A DNA stretch of 64,000 bases from Sweltsa coloradensis (Eukaryota > Arthropoda > Insecta > Plecoptera > Chloroperlidae), in the NCBI GenBank assembly GCA_024449915.1, contig JAMZAV010000792.1, positions 248,001 to 312,000 on the forward strand, written 5' to 3'. Position numbers and translations under genes: made by a program. The notes beneath the pieces were generated by a model. That model searched no databases and was not told the DNA's origin. It was given only the letters and a program-made list of their open reading frames with translations. Positions within the stretch are counted from its first letter, which is position 1, and the number at the start of each line of letters is the position of its first letter. Shown here in pieces: positions 23,946 to 36,074 of this stretch.

Positions 23946-24742
23946 AATAATTTCTGAATTATTGTTATGATCAACTTCACCTTCAGATGCGTGTGCCGAC
24001 TAAACATATAATACCTCATATACCCCTCTGACTTTTTCTCCAACTCTTTCCTTCTGCCACTCTAGGAAAAGTAAAGAGAATCACACCTTTCCCACTTAAA
24101 CATTTAATTTGTTCGGCGAATTGTAATAGAAAATTCCTACTTATTTAACACGAGTTTATTTTTTCATTTCATACAAGGATAACGAAACCTTCAAATTCAG
24201 TTTAAATTGTTTTCTTTTGAATCCTACACCAAACACGTTCTTTCTTCAACAAGGAATTAATTTAATGTTATTTGATTTCTTCCCTAAAATGAATGGTTTT
24301 CTTCTTTCTTCAACTTTGGTGGAATCTCTTATTCTCCTGCGAGTGGTTTCGTAAAGTCTCCCGGTACAGAATCGTACCCATATTTATTTATGTGTGTGTG
24401 GGCGTGTCCATGCAGCCACGTAGACTAATAGGCCTCCACCCACGGTTCGGCCGCAACAATCTAAAATAAGAATGCCCGAGGTAGTTACATGAAGAGCATA
24501 ATAAAGACAACACGGAGGCTTGAAGGAAGCGGCGCGATAAAATATCTCGCGTCGTTTCGTTTGTTCGTGTGCGAGGCGCGTGTTAGGGGGGGATTCACAT
24601 GTGGGGTGAACGAGAAAGTGAAGTCCAACATTTATTTATATTTAATATGATTCAATCAAGTTTCACACGTCGTTAAAAACGTTTGAATTAAATTATGAAA
24701 GAATGAATAAATAATATTGATTTAACAGGAGGTACGCATGCT
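23946..24742. other. Non-coding, with a CpG-bearing patch
   Basis: 24520-24590 is CpG-rich (GAAGCGGCGCGATAAA, TCTCGCGTCGTTTCG). It could be an old promoter-like or repeat segment; no ORF supports it. Confidence 0.45.
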
Positions 24743-25090
24743 CATTTTACGCGCATTCAAATTTATCAGACAATTTTTGTCGCATCATTTGTAATTTAAC
24801 ATAATTGTGTAAAAATTAATCATAAAAGCATCTATTAAAACACTTTCCCATAAACTGATTTTAGAAAATAAACAAAAAATAAATTCAATTTTCTAGGATA
24901 AAGAATCTGTCAAAATATTCAAAAACACTCAAATAACTGCGCATTTTCTGATTGATCTATGAATAATAATTGAAAATCTGATATGATAGGAGAGTACAAA
25001 TGCTCTTCATTATCAAGTATGTCACGTTGTATTAAGATGTAATGATGTGTGGCTGCAGGACAAGGAACGCGCCGAACATCAAATCACGCC
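24743..25090 (-). repeat. 348-bp dispersed repeat, copy 2 (opposite orientation)
   Basis: Partner of 14583-14930, about 10 kb away and inverted. The best-conserved end is at 25045-25090. Read on +, this end contains GTGGCTGCAG followed by an open stretch that could encode DKERAEHQITPP; the other copy, read on its minus strand, could encode DKERAEHQVTP. Whether this is coding is unproven. Confidence 0.8.
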
Positions 25091-25703
25091 GCCTTACTCT
25101 TCATAGTTTCATGGTACGGAAAAAATGCTTTGCTAAAATATTTCACCCCATTGATGATTAATTTTACGAATCAAACCACTGTTTGACTAGATGTTTCATA
25201 AGTTGATTTTGTTAGATTCCCAATTTGGTTGTGTTCCATAAAAACAAATCAAACATAGCGTGCTTATTATTTAGGGTGTACCCACTCCAGCTTACACTGT
25301 GAGCATGATTTTAAAATATTACTTATCATCTGCAAAAAATGTATTTAAAAAGCCAAAAACAAAAGTAACTAACTTTACTGTATCTGTAAACCGTAAAAGA
25401 TGTGAATTTAACTTTCTGTATTGTTTTAAGTGCAATGAAAAAATTACGATATACTGAAAACGCGTTCAAATGGTAAACTTTGCTTTAAGCTATTATGAGA
25501 ATTTCTTAAAATTGTACGTTTCGAAGACTCACAAGGAGTAACACATGATAAATGAAAAAGTAAGTATACGGCAATAAAATAAAAAGTGAACAGACTCACG
25601 TCAAAGCTTTAATGGAAGTTTTTAAGGATCCATAATTAAAATGTAGTTTTTGTTTGAATTGAAAACATCCTCCAATCATGTATTTTTAACTAGATAACGA
25701 AGA

Positions 25704-25746
<43 letters not shown>

Positions 25747-26039
25747 CGGAAGTCTCAAGGTAACATAAGAATTTTTTAACGAGTTATAGCATAAAACTTA
25801 TTATTAACAACGGTTCCAATGTAACATCCTTATCCACTACTTATTTACTTATATAACATCCAGGTACAATAGAAAAAAAACTTGAAAATTGTTATATTCA
25901 GAAGCGTGTGATGGAATCAGAAGAATAATAACGCATGTTTACAACTAGAACAATACCTAAGTTACACGCATAAGAAACATAAACAGAAGAAGTTTCAAAC
26001 AGGGAGAAGAAATAATATTCCTTGCACATTTAAATCGTC
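25091..26039. other. Intron-like DNA
   Basis: Only the (GA)n tract at 25710 stands out. Confidence 0.55.
25710..25744 (+). repeat. (GA)n microsatellite
   Basis: About seventeen AG units after an impure AAAGAGAAAG start. Confidence 0.95.
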
Positions 26040-26190
26040 CGGTGTAGGTACTGGTTTAATAAACTGTCATTTTCTAACACACAAATTCTGCACCGTCCTT
26101 GTTGAAGGTCAATGTCAACATTGCAACCACGTGTCAAGTTCGGTTTTCATCTTGAGACGTGACACACGCACAGACGGACGGACAGACACT
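26040..26190 (+). repeat. SINE family G, copy with intact 3' part
   Basis: TTGTTGAAGGTCAATGTCAA, then CGGTTTTCATCTTGAGACGT and GACACACGCACAGACGGACG. The 5' box is reduced to GGTGTAGGTACTGG. It matches the ends of the copies at 15118 and 45939. Confidence 0.65.
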
Positions 26191-26194
26191 AAAG

Positions 26195-26634
26195 TGATAC
26201 ACATATAGGATAGCTTTCCCTTTCTGAAAATAATAAAAAACTTTGTATCCTTTTCTTCAATAAAGACGGTAATTTCTATATAATAGATCTTTAAAAAATG
26301 CACGAGTACTTGGCTTTGCAAGTGTAGACTATGTCATAACTTGCCTTACGTGGAGGGCGTTGTGACAGAACGTCAACGAGTGTCTATGTTCCGTAGAAAT
26401 ATATGAGGTGGATTAAAACGCTTATGCAGAAACTTAGACCATGGTGAGTGAGTAAGCATCGAAACCATAACCACATTAATCACGCTCTAGCAAACAGCTT
26501 GTGAATTAAACCCAAGGGAGAGAAAAGTGTAGTTTTACATCTTGAACGGCCAGAGTTGGTTTTAATAAGAGCGGTATTGCACTGTGGCCACAGCTTGTTT
26601 GTAATTGAAATACTTGTTGGTTATGTGGCCGACT
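26195..26634. other. Non-coding
   Basis: Unremarkable mixed sequence leading into the microsatellite cluster at 26635. Confidence 0.5.
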
Positions 26635-26940
26635 CACCCCTCCCCCCCCCTTCACTCCGCCACCCGCAACCCCTAGCTGCCGGCGTTTTCCCTCTCTCTC
26701 ACCGGAGATCACCCACGACGACCACTACACCCCTATCCACATCAACCACAACCACACATTAGCCGACTATACACAACTGATCTACTTTCGCTCACCCTCA
26801 CCCTTCACTCCACCACCCACACCCACACCCACACCCACACCCACACCCATACCATCACCATCACCATCACGCACACCCACAACAACTACAACTACAACGA
26901 CGACGACGACGACGACGAAGACGACGACGACAGCACCTAG
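26635..26940 (+). repeat. Pyrimidine-rich and triplet/hexamer microsatellite cluster
   Basis: C-rich run at 26640, (CACACC)n at about 26815-26848, (CACCAT)n at about 26850-26870, and (ACG)n at about 26897-26931. The compound array explains short ORFs on both strands. Confidence 0.9.
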
Positions 26941-26944
26941 CTCA

Positions 26945-28187
26945 TATTTACATATAACCACAACAAACATAACCACATTTTACACATAATTTCATTGGTT
27001 CGTATCTGTCCGTATTATTCGAAAATTTACGGATAAATACATAAAATAAAATATATGAGATCTTAACACGTTCCAATAAACCAAAATGAAGCCATGACAT
27101 TTTTAGAAAATACTTAAATATACACTCTAAAAAAACTACAATAACATAATGTTTATGGTTAAGAAGTATGTATTAGTCTCAATTGTTAAATATGAGAAAT
27201 TGAATTTCGTTAATATGTGGAGTACACGATTAAGCTTGCGTGTTCTTATAACAGTGCATAAAGCTTTTCTGCGGAAAAGTTAACCATCGCTTTATATAAA
27301 AGTGGTTTATCTTTCTTCGTGAGTGTTTGCTCTGTTGATAGTGACGTAGCTGTGTTCAATGGAAAGCAGTCGGCGCCGTAACAAATAGAGCAAAATGTGT
27401 CGTCGTATGTCTGCTTGCAAAATGTTGACACTTATGGATACACTTGAAACCGTTTTAACCTTATTCTTTGCAACAAGAATATAAGAAAATGTTATTATGT
27501 TTGCCGAGTTAAGACATCAATTTCTAAAAAGCAAAAACAATAACCATAGAAAGTAAATCAAAGTGATTTCGTAAAATGAAAAGTAAATTTATGAAACAAA
27601 GAAGTTATATGATCGTTTTTTGATTATACAATATACAAGAATTTATAAAATGTTTAACTGAATGCAATATGAAAATGATAACCCAGTATTACATTTATTT
27701 TAGAATTGAAACTCGAGGTAATATAATTTAAATAAAAGAACACACAAGTATGTTCTCACACGATGAGTGTAAACAAACAAATTTCCTTTGGGGCACACAC
27801 ACACACACGGCTTAACGTATTCCTTCCGTCACATTTAACATCCGAGTTAACTGCTGAATGTACAATGTGCTTCCTCATTTCACATATTCTGCCGAGGAGC
27901 GAATATTAACATTTAATGTTATATTTAATCCTTCACACCGGTTGACTTTTATAAGTCTAATTCTTCACATATCTTAATCAAATCAAATCAAATCAAATAA
28001 AATCATAAACATCTCTTAATCGAATAATTTAAATAAGAAAAATGGAATTAAATTGTGACTTGTGTTCGTCCCTAAAAATTACATTTAAACTTTCACATTT
28101 TATTTTTAATCTCGTGAGAATTATTTACATATACGTAGGAGGATATTGTTGACAAGTTCAAAAATATGCTTAAAAAAATCAAAGAAA
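26945..28187. other. Intron-like AT-rich DNA
   Basis: Short (CA)n at 27797-27809 and (AAATC)n at 27975 only. Confidence 0.55.
27975..28002 (+). repeat. (AAATC)n microsatellite
   Basis: Five tandem AAATC-type units. Confidence 0.85.
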
Positions 28188-28250
28188 TGGTGGAGGTGCC
28201 GGGTATGGGTGCATAAACCTCGATGTATCCTGAATGATACCAACAAGAAT
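28188..28250 (+). repeat. SINE family G, 5' fragment
   Basis: GGTGGAGGTGCCGGGTATGG followed by unrelated sequence within about 50 bp. Confidence 0.6.
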
Positions 28251-28883
28251 TAATGATAAAATAGATAGATTACAGAAGAACGTTTATTTTGTTAGAATTG
28301 TATTTAAATTCTTATTACCTATCTGGTTCTTTATTTGAAAATATTAACAAGAATATCACACACGATTATGAACTATAAAAGATTCTCTCTGGAACAAACT
28401 GATGCGTTAAGGTGTATTCCAGTTCTTTGAATGATACGAAATTGCTTAAATCTCATTTTTACAAAACTACAACTGTAAGGTACAAGGTATAAAGGTAAAT
28501 CCAGACAGTACAATATATAAGCATACACTTTTTTATAAGTTATGTATAAAGTAAAATTGTAAAAAAAAAATGGGATTAACTGCATGTGTACCGTATTTAT
28601 ATCTACAGAAACTTTAAACTTATCTTAAAATAATGTAGAAAATTTATAGAAATGACTAGGGACGCGACGTTGAAGTTTAGATTAAGAGTTATTCGTACAT
28701 TCGGGATGTCTAGTTTAACAAAACACTGTTTTGAATTCATCGGGATTTCAGCAACTATCAGAATTTTAATTGGCTATTTTCAGAATCTTTATTGTTTTAT
28801 TAACGTATTGCATTTATTTTGTATTTACTCGGACACGTTGAGATACTCCGGTGATTTAATTAAATCGCAATTAATAAATAAAT
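28251..28883. other. Intron-like AT-rich DNA
   Basis: ORFs of 70 and 93 aa without recognisable features. Confidence 0.5.
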
Positions 28884-28935
28884 TGGTTTTGGTGGAGGTG
28901 CCGGGTTCAGGATACAATTCCTTTGACATCTGATA
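28884..28935 (+). repeat. SINE family G, 5' fragment
   Basis: TTTTGGTGGAGGTGCCGGGT then TCAGGATACAATTCC, preceded by AATAAATAAAT. An ORF of 93 aa ends inside it. Confidence 0.6.
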
Positions 28936-29004
28936 GTGATATATTATAATGTTGTAACAATATGAGAACAAGCTTAAATAATTATAAACACAAAAATGGC
29001 ATTT

Positions 29005-29073
29005 GTTTATTTATTCACCGTCGATGCTAAACAGTTTTAAAATCCTTTTAACAAAGGAGGACAACTTAATAAA
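29005..29073 (-). repeat. Retroposon 3' tail, family T (minus strand)
   Basis: On the minus strand AAGTTGTCCTCCTTTGTTAA leads to GACGGTGAATAAATAAACAA, matching 23262-23338. Confidence 0.55.
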
Positions 29074-29234
29074 AGTAATTACATGAATCAGACAAAATAA
29101 TTAACTGTAGCGTAAGCAAAGTTTGAAAAAGTAATATTACAACAACAATGTACTGTTAAATAACAATTTTTAATAAAACATCCTTATTGTATATTAACAA
29201 TATTAAATGAAAATAATAAAAATTAAGAGTAAGT

Positions 29235-29345
29235 GAGCATACGAGGGACCCAGTCCACCACACACCCGACCATATGAAGTATATCGTGTTAAACCCCGTT
29301 CCTCCCACAATCCTTTTGCACGCGGTATTAATGACGCAGGTGATC
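29235..29345 (+). repeat. Member of the 42970-type foldback family, diverged
   Basis: CCAGTCCACCACACACCCGA and CCTCCCACAATCCTTTTGCA resemble the right arms at 33434-33500 and 43031-43090. The left arm is not evident. Confidence 0.4.
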
Positions 29346-29519
29346 GGAAACTCAAAAAAATTGTTTGTTTTTTTTATTCTGGGTACCGATCATATAATAA
29401 ATTATATAAAGTAACAACGTATAACATTTTTTAAAATTTAAATGTATTTAATTTGAAAAAACTCATTATATCTATGAGGGACATAAATATTGTAATATAA
29501 CTTGTATATTATATTTTGT

Positions 29520-29660
29520 AACTGTGTTGAATTGTATTGTATGTATATTTTAGTAACTTCATTTCATAAGCCTTATTTTTCAATTGTATTGAATTGTACT
29601 ATTTTTATTGAAATTGTATGTAAAATATCTTTGAGCTAAATAAAGAATGAATTGATTGAT
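29520..29660 (+). repeat. Retroposon 3' end with AATAAA and GATT-type tail
   Basis: T-rich body ending GAGCTAAATAAAGAATGAAT then TGATTGATT. AATAAA followed by short GATT repeats is a common shape for insect LINE or SINE 3' ends. The family is not identified. Confidence 0.4.
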
Positions 29661-30177
29661 TCTGAAAATTGTATTTTAGTACACAGAAGCAATAAAAAAA
29701 CTATTTCTCCCTCTTTGCTTGTTATTTTGTTTACAATCTGTCTTTGATAGAACTTCTTCCCATTCCCATCGCACAGTTCACAATGTGAATCTTCTGTACA
29801 ATTCAGAGAATAGAGAAGCCTCATTATAATAGCGCGTCTCGTAAGCGATATATCTCTCTCGTCTGTCTATAGCTGACGAATGACGTAGTTAGTACATAAC
29901 AACGTTACTCAAATAACAACCAGGACAAAGTGACTAACAAGCAAGCTAGATGATTATTAAACACCAGATATATTTGTGTATGAGACGAAAATATATGAGA
30001 GAGATAAGTCAAGAGTCGAAAAATACAACAGAGAAAGTGGGAACACGGCAATATATTATGCTTTCTTTAGTAAAAGGATGGTTCAACTTTCGTATTGTAA
30101 ATGTGATAATATATATGTTATGTAAAATATGGCTAATAATGAGATATTGTATGCTTTCACGACCCGTAGATGACTTA
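29661..30177. other. Non-coding up to the hairpin
   Basis: A 104-aa + ORF (29950-30264) and an 89-aa minus ORF overlap and both end in the hairpin arm; neither resembles a family. Confidence 0.5.
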
Positions 30178-30334
30178 TGTATGATCACTGGGCTGTTTCG
30201 TCGTGTCGATGATGAGGCACTGCCAGACGTTTCGTCACCCATGTTGGTAGCTTCTTCAAAGTGAAGAAGCCACGTCAACGCAACGTCGACAGTGCCTCAT
30301 TATCGACACGACGAAACAGCCCAGTGATCATACA
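30178..30334. repeat. 157-bp near-perfect inverted repeat (hairpin)
   Basis: The arms at 30178-30222 and 30290-30334 are 45 bp each with one mismatch. They start TGTATGATCACTGGGCTG on the left and mirror it on the right. The inner part is also partly self-complementary, down to a CTTCTTCAAAGTGAAGAAG centre (about 30251-30269), so the whole block can fold as one hairpin. It touches Helitron-like copy B. The repeated GACGAAAC phrase recalls retroelement ends, but I cannot name the family. Confidence 0.88.
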
Positions 30335-31114
30335 CTAGGAAAACGCTAAAGTCCCGCCGCGTTGATGGATGAGCTTTTAAAGTTTAAAGGTTGCTTGGGA
30401 TATCTTTACTTTTGCAAGTGCTTTGTTTTGCTGCCTACGCATTGTAGGTGAATGTTGTCAAGTTTCTTTTGTTTCTTGTCAATTGGTATTATTTACCGTA
30501 AAAAACTTATATTAAAAGCTTTATTTCTATGGATTCTGGCTAACTTTTTCAACTTTTTCTTTCAAAAGGTACTACATCACCATAACCTTAATGTCCATGT
30601 ATAATATGAACGTTGTTGCCCCACCCGTTTGGTCAGAATTGGCCCAAATGGCACGAACATATCGCACAAAAAATCAAAAAACTTATATTAAAAGCTTTAT
30701 TTCTATGGATTCTGGCTAACTTTTTCATTTTTTTCTTTCAAAAACGTACTACATCACCATAACCTAATGTCCATGTATAATATGAACGTTGTAGCCCCAC
30801 CCGTTTGGTCAGAATTGGCCCAAATGTCACGAAAATATCGCACTAAAAATCGAAAAAAATCGTAAAAGTACGATATTCATGAGAAATATTTCTTCGATTG
30901 TACCCAAAACAATACACCTCTAAGTTCAAAGATTTCGAAGGTCCTGTCAAATTTCCATCAAGATCGGATAAGCCGTTTGTCTGGTAGAGAGTTAACAAAC
31001 AGACAAAAAAACAAAAAACAAAAAAACAAAAAACAAAAAAAAAAAAAAAAAAACACCCGAGCTAAATTTTTTTGGGGGGTCGGTGAAATTGAAGTCTTCG
31101 CTTCGCTCATCCAA
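30335..31114 (-). mobile_element. Helitron/Helentron-like element, copy B
   Basis: On the minus strand it runs from TTGGATGAGCG at 31114 to CCTAG then T at 30335. It carries the block GTCCCGCCGCGTTGATGGAT near the CTAG end. It contains a direct duplication with a 176-bp period (AACTTATATTAAAAGC at 30504 and again at 30680) and an A-rich stretch around 31010-31050. It directly abuts the 157-bp hairpin at 30178-30334. The interior matches copy C. Confidence 0.7.
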
Positions 31115-31264
31115 TAAGTCATGGCTAATAATATTATCGTTTAAGTAAGCAGTGATCAAATTGTTATTAATTTTTTCTTTTTTTAAATTTGTTTCATTTT
31201 AATTTATTTCTTTTAATATATTTTGCGATTGTTCATTATTTCGTCCGCATTTAATTGGTTTTAT

Positions 31265-31340
31265 AAGGTTGTCCTCCTGTTAGTAAAATAGTTTTTATAA
31301 AGAATATAATAGACGTTTCATTAGCAAATAAAGAAATGCC
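31265..31340 (+). repeat. Retroposon 3' tail, family T
   Basis: GGTTGTCCTCCTGTTAGTAA, then AATATAATAGACGTTTCATT and AGCAAATAAAGAAATG. Confidence 0.55.
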
Positions 31341-31403
31341 AATCGGCTTAATTCGTGATCAAATAAATTAAACTCGATCAAGAAATGTTCAAAATGTCTC
31401 GAG

Positions 31404-31432
31404 GACCCGGCACCTCCACCAAAATCATTTTC
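31404..31432 (-). repeat. SINE family G, box fragment
   Basis: ACCCGGCACCTCCACCAAAA on the + strand, flanked by AAATGTCTCGAGG and TCATTTTCTTT. Both flanks resemble those of the copy at 33349. Confidence 0.6.
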
Positions 31433-32737
31433 TTTTTGCTTTTTATTTCATTCGATTATCTCTATGTTTCCGAGTAAATTCAAAATAAACGCAATTCGTT
31501 AATATAACGAACAATTTCAACATCCCTACTTTAACGACCCCAACAATTTGTTTTCGCTCTCATTTTTTGAATAAGCCTCGACACACTGTAATGCATACAG
31601 TATGTTAGAATACATCATTTAATTCTAGAATAAATGCAATCATTCTAAGACATAAATAATTATGAATTACTAATTGTTAGACGACCGGAAATCATCATGT
31701 TGATATAACCTAATTAAAAAAATCTTTAATCTCTCGACACCAATCTGTAAAGCACTTTGTAATGTAAATACTAGATCATTTGACTTTACGATCGATAATG
31801 TAATCAAATTGTCTTAACAAAATTTATGGAACGTTGACAATCACTGAAATATATTGCTATAATATTTAAAGAATTTAAAGATTTCTTACGAAACTATTTA
31901 ACGTTCGATAACTCACTCAGACGCCACTTTGGTAAATTAGCGAAGCTATTCTTATACGTACTTGTTTTAACATATTATGGTAGCGAATGTGCAAAAAAGG
32001 ACTCCTTTATAACACTTTGTGAGTGAGGAAGTGACAATTACAACTCAATGGTGGTCATTCGGTAATTAGATTTAAATGACAGTTACATGTTGAAAATAAT
32101 TTTATGAAATAGTACTTTACGATTTTTTTTAGTGAATATTTGCGTATATGGCAAACGGCTACTGATTACTAATTTCCTTAATAAACTTATGGAAGTTGAC
32201 AATCTGTTTAATAATGTTAAGTTTAAAACATTGAAAAATCCATAAAATCTATTTTGAATTTTAAAAAGCCATAACCGACTTGAAAACTTACCAAGCGCCA
32301 TTTGCAATGGGCTTGTTTCAATATTCTCGCGCTGCGGAGGTATAGGAGACGCTAATAAACTAAGGTGTTTAATATCAGAGTGTGTAATGCATGGCGTAGA
32401 ATTAAACCATCCCAGATACTACACCTACAAGAATTCAAACATTTTATGAGACAGTATTATGCGCATTTTGTAAGTTAAATATAGTAGAACAAAGGCACAA
32501 AACAACGACAAACATATTGACAAAGATTTAGGAAAACAAATATTTTTAACCATCACATAAGGATAAAAATATATTTTTGTCGACATAATTCAATGAAACG
32601 TCGATTGCGTCAGCATATTATGTTCGTCTTATCAGTGGCTTCTGTTGTTCAGACTCTTTACGAATTGACCTAGATGGAGTTTCCTCGCATCTTCGCTTCT
32701 CAAGCTGTACAAGTGTGCTTCATATTAGACCTGGGGG
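31433..32737. other. Intron-like AT-rich DNA, nothing recognised
   Basis: No repeats of the listed families and no exon-like segment. Confidence 0.55.
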
Positions 32738-32920
32738 AGACTGACGGACAGACAGACAGACAGACAGACCGACAGACAGACACACAGACAGTGCGACCAG
32801 ACGACTGACAGAACAGACGCGAGTAAGACAGACAGCAGACATACAGACAGAATAGAACAGCAACATTACAGAGACAGATCAAAGACAAAAGTACAGACAG
32901 AGAAGACAGACAGAACAGAA
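32738..32920 (+). repeat. (GACA)n imperfect microsatellite
   Basis: CAGA/GACA tetranucleotides, pure at 32748-32768 and increasingly interrupted to 32920. It explains the Cys/Val/Ser-rich minus-strand ORF. Confidence 0.9.
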
Positions 32921-33348
32921 GAAATAGATCGAAGAGACAACTAGAGTATCACGTGCATCGTGTCTTGACAGGTAAGAAACAGGCGACTAGTGTAAGAGAT
33001 TTGACAATTTTTATATGATGATAATTATATATATGGTAAATGATAAAAGATAGAAAATAATTAGATCGTATAGATTTGTTCGCTTTGTATCAACGTCCAT
33101 AAAAAAATATAAATAAATGTGCTACTATTAATAGTTTACAGTATTTCATATTGTATCTCAATTAACTTTGTTTATTATTTAAGTAAACCTTGATCATGCC
33201 AAAAATACATTTTTTGAACATAATGCACTAGGATATTTTGTTTGACATTTATCATTGTAGATTTAATTCGTGTTTTAAATTATTTAAGCTTAAAAAATAT
33301 GTTAGAAAATAATAAATGAAATGCAAAAAGAAATGTCTAAAATCCGCG
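32921..33348. other. AT-rich DNA, nothing recognised
   Basis: Decayed GACA units trail off near 32950; no other structure is seen. Confidence 0.55.
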
Positions 33349-33380
33349 GACCCGGCACCTCCACCAAAATCATTTTCTTT
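33349..33380 (-). repeat. SINE family G, box fragment
   Basis: GACCCGGCACCTCCACCAAA on the + strand followed by ATCATTTTCTTT, as at 31404. It lies 17 bp before a foldback element. Confidence 0.6.
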
Positions 33381-33396
33381 AACAATCACAACAATA

Positions 33397-33499
33397 TGCT
33401 CAGGTGTGTGGAGGACTGCGTCTCCGAACAGTCACGCAGTCCTCCGCACATCCGAGCATGTGACACTTTAGCTTGTTCCTCCCAAAATGCTTTGCGCGC
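33397..33499. mobile_element. Small foldback (MITE-like) element
   Basis: Arms 33397-33421 and 33434-33458 (TGCTCAGGTGTGTGGAGGAC on the left) pair with three mismatches around a 12-nt loop. The right side continues into TTCCTCCCAAAATGCTTTGC, which matches 42970-43090. Confidence 0.65.
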
Positions 33500-34260
33500 C
33501 AACATCATCTATTTGATGCTCTTCTGCTTTGTCCACACTTGTCATTTAAAAGTCTGCTATTTCAAGTACACTTATTAACTTCGATTACACGTCAATATTT
33601 ATAGGACATGGTGTGGAACCTGTGGATTACATGGTTGTGAAACATATGTTTATTGTTTACTAGGCCCATATTAATTCTGTGAACGGCGGGAAAAGGGTCA
33701 CAAGTCAAATTTGGGCGATTTTGACCTGTCACATTTTTTCTCAACTTTTTAACTTCTGTTTTAGGAAAAGGGGCACGTCATAAATCTTAGTTATAATAAG
33801 TAAAGCTATGTTAGTATTGGTGCAATGGATATAAGTAATGTGATACCTGATAACACAGAATTTTTTAACTTCACAAGGCTCTCCTGAAAATTTGACATTA
33901 TTGTCTTGTGCCATTTTCCCCATTCACCACAGAAATTTGACAGAGGTGAGACGAATGTCGAAATAATTATTAATTTCATCGTATTTTTCACTAAAAGGTT
34001 TCCTTTTGTGAGGCAATGGTTGCTGAATTATGCAGACAAACAAAGATATATTGAAGTGGGGTTATGTAGTTAGGTCCCTGCAATAAAATTCTGGTGAGAA
34101 AATGACTTAAGACGGCCGTGAGGCATTTAACATTGAAATGGCTTCTCATATAAATAGGTCGAGTATCGATTACACTTCGATTTAAATGGGACACCCATTT
34201 AAACGACTCATTTAAATGACAAGTGTGGACGTTGCATTACACAGGCTGCACTGAAATATA
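33500..34260. other. Non-coding, nothing recognised
   Basis: A ACCCATTTAAACGACTCATT stretch near 34192 repeats ATTTAAATG words. Small minus ORFs (60-67 aa) show no features. Confidence 0.5.
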
Positions 34261-34625
34261 CCGCAGATTGAGAATGGACGGGGGGATCCCCCCCTCCCGG
34301 TAATTCTATCCCTGGCTCTGTTTTACTGAAAGGTATTCCCGCCGGGGGTGGCTAAATCCACACCTCTGGATACCCATCTCATCTCATCTCAAATAAAGTG
34401 ACTTTATCTCGAAACATTAATAAATAATGCGTCAATTTACACATATTCCTCTCAAAATAATATCTCAGATAGCTTCTAATGCCATCTCGAGGAATAAAAT
34501 ACCCCCCCAAAAAATTGGCCTCCGGCGGCTGGGGCTTCGCCCCAAACCCACTTACAGCACAAACAGATACAATACCCCCCCCCTGCCTGGCCAACAATTC
34601 GCACCCTGAATATACCACTTCTCTC
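34261..34625. repeat. GC-rich repeat patch with palindromes
   Basis: It holds a 14-bp palindrome GGGGGGATCCCCCC at 34280-34293, a CATCTCATCTCATCTCAAAT run near 34373, a short hairpin GGGGCTTCGCCCC near 34529-34541, and C runs at 34501 and 34575. It looks like pieces of one or more mobile elements. Four overlapping small ORFs on both strands show no family resemblance. Confidence 0.45.
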
Positions 34626-36074
34626 TACATTTACAATAGTTTCGAGCTCCCTGCTTCGAGGAGCCAATAGGAACACAATACTCCTGTTTTGTTTGTTCTG
34701 CTCCTCGCGTTACACCCGTGCGTGGGTGGGTGCAGAAATAGCTGACGTCATCACTCCCACAAAACTAGGCCACATTATCAACAATGAAACTCGACGCGAT
34801 ATGGATTTCTCAGACGCACGGTAGATAATGTGTGTGTGCATATCTTGGCTTCGTTGCCTCAATTCTATGAAACCGAGACGAAGATATTGGAATCCAAACT
34901 TTTCAAGAGTTTTCTTTGCGAGGGTTAATAAGATTCTGCTTTCAGTCAGACAAATAGAAGTTCAACTGGAGTTGCTTGTATATGTTTCATCATATTCATG
35001 TCTTGAGAGACAGAATTTGTTTTCCCTTTAGATAATTGACTTGATGTCGCAAGGTTACTTTCAATAGAAGAACACAAAGCGAAATAGATATTTACGAATT
35101 ATTATGGTACTCTTTTTCCACTATATTACATATATTTATGAAGAAAACAAGAGTTCTTCAAATAACTTCGTGGTCACGTAGTAATATCTGATTATTGTGA
35201 ATATGAGTATTATTATTTATGAGTGAAGTGGTCATTTATATCTAAGGACATCATTGTAACCTATCGAATCATTATCTTGTTATATCAAAACATGTGACGC
35301 ACATTAATATTAATCATGTTTGGTCAAAAAGACAGAAAAAACAAACCATTCGGTAAAATAACAATCACCTTCAAAATTGTAATTAAATTTAGTAATGAAT
35401 AATCGAATGAAACCATTTAGCACAACGAGAATATTTACGCTCGAGATTATAATCAGTTTCAGTACTTTACAATGCAATAAATTACACAGTTTATTTATTT
35501 ATTCAAACACACGGTTTGAATTCTGTTCTAATTTATTTATATTAATTAAATCGGAGCACATTTGTCACAGTCGTGTGTGTAAATAATATTCATTATCAAC
35601 AGCTATGTTTGTAAACTTTTCCAATTACTTATCAAATGCAATTTATTAATGCAGATAAAATAGAATAAATGCATACTGAAATATGACAATATCTGGAGTA
35701 CTTGCTCTCAAACATACCATCAGTTTTAATACGATGTGGATTACAGAAGTTGTACTATTTAAATGATGATTGCTAAAAGTAAAAACTATAACGGTCGTAA
35801 GTGCAATGTTAGAATGCAAACATGTACGTGTGAACAACTACAAACGACGGGGCGATTTTAACCCAAGTACCAATAATTGTGTGTCTAAATTATTAACAGT
35901 AAATAAACTCTTGTTTCAATTTAGAATAAAACTTACATTACTCGGTTTCAGTTTTTGTCCTTGCTTTTAAACAATATTAGCCTGGTTTAAGTTAGAAAAT
36001 TAGCAGGTTGCAGACAAATCTTCTAGTATCATTTCATCACTTTCATATTTTTTGTACACATTCAATTATTGTAT
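34626..36074. other. Intron-like AT-rich DNA
   Basis: ORFs of 60-67 aa at 34828, 35395, 35646 and 35770 have no domain. Confidence 0.5.
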
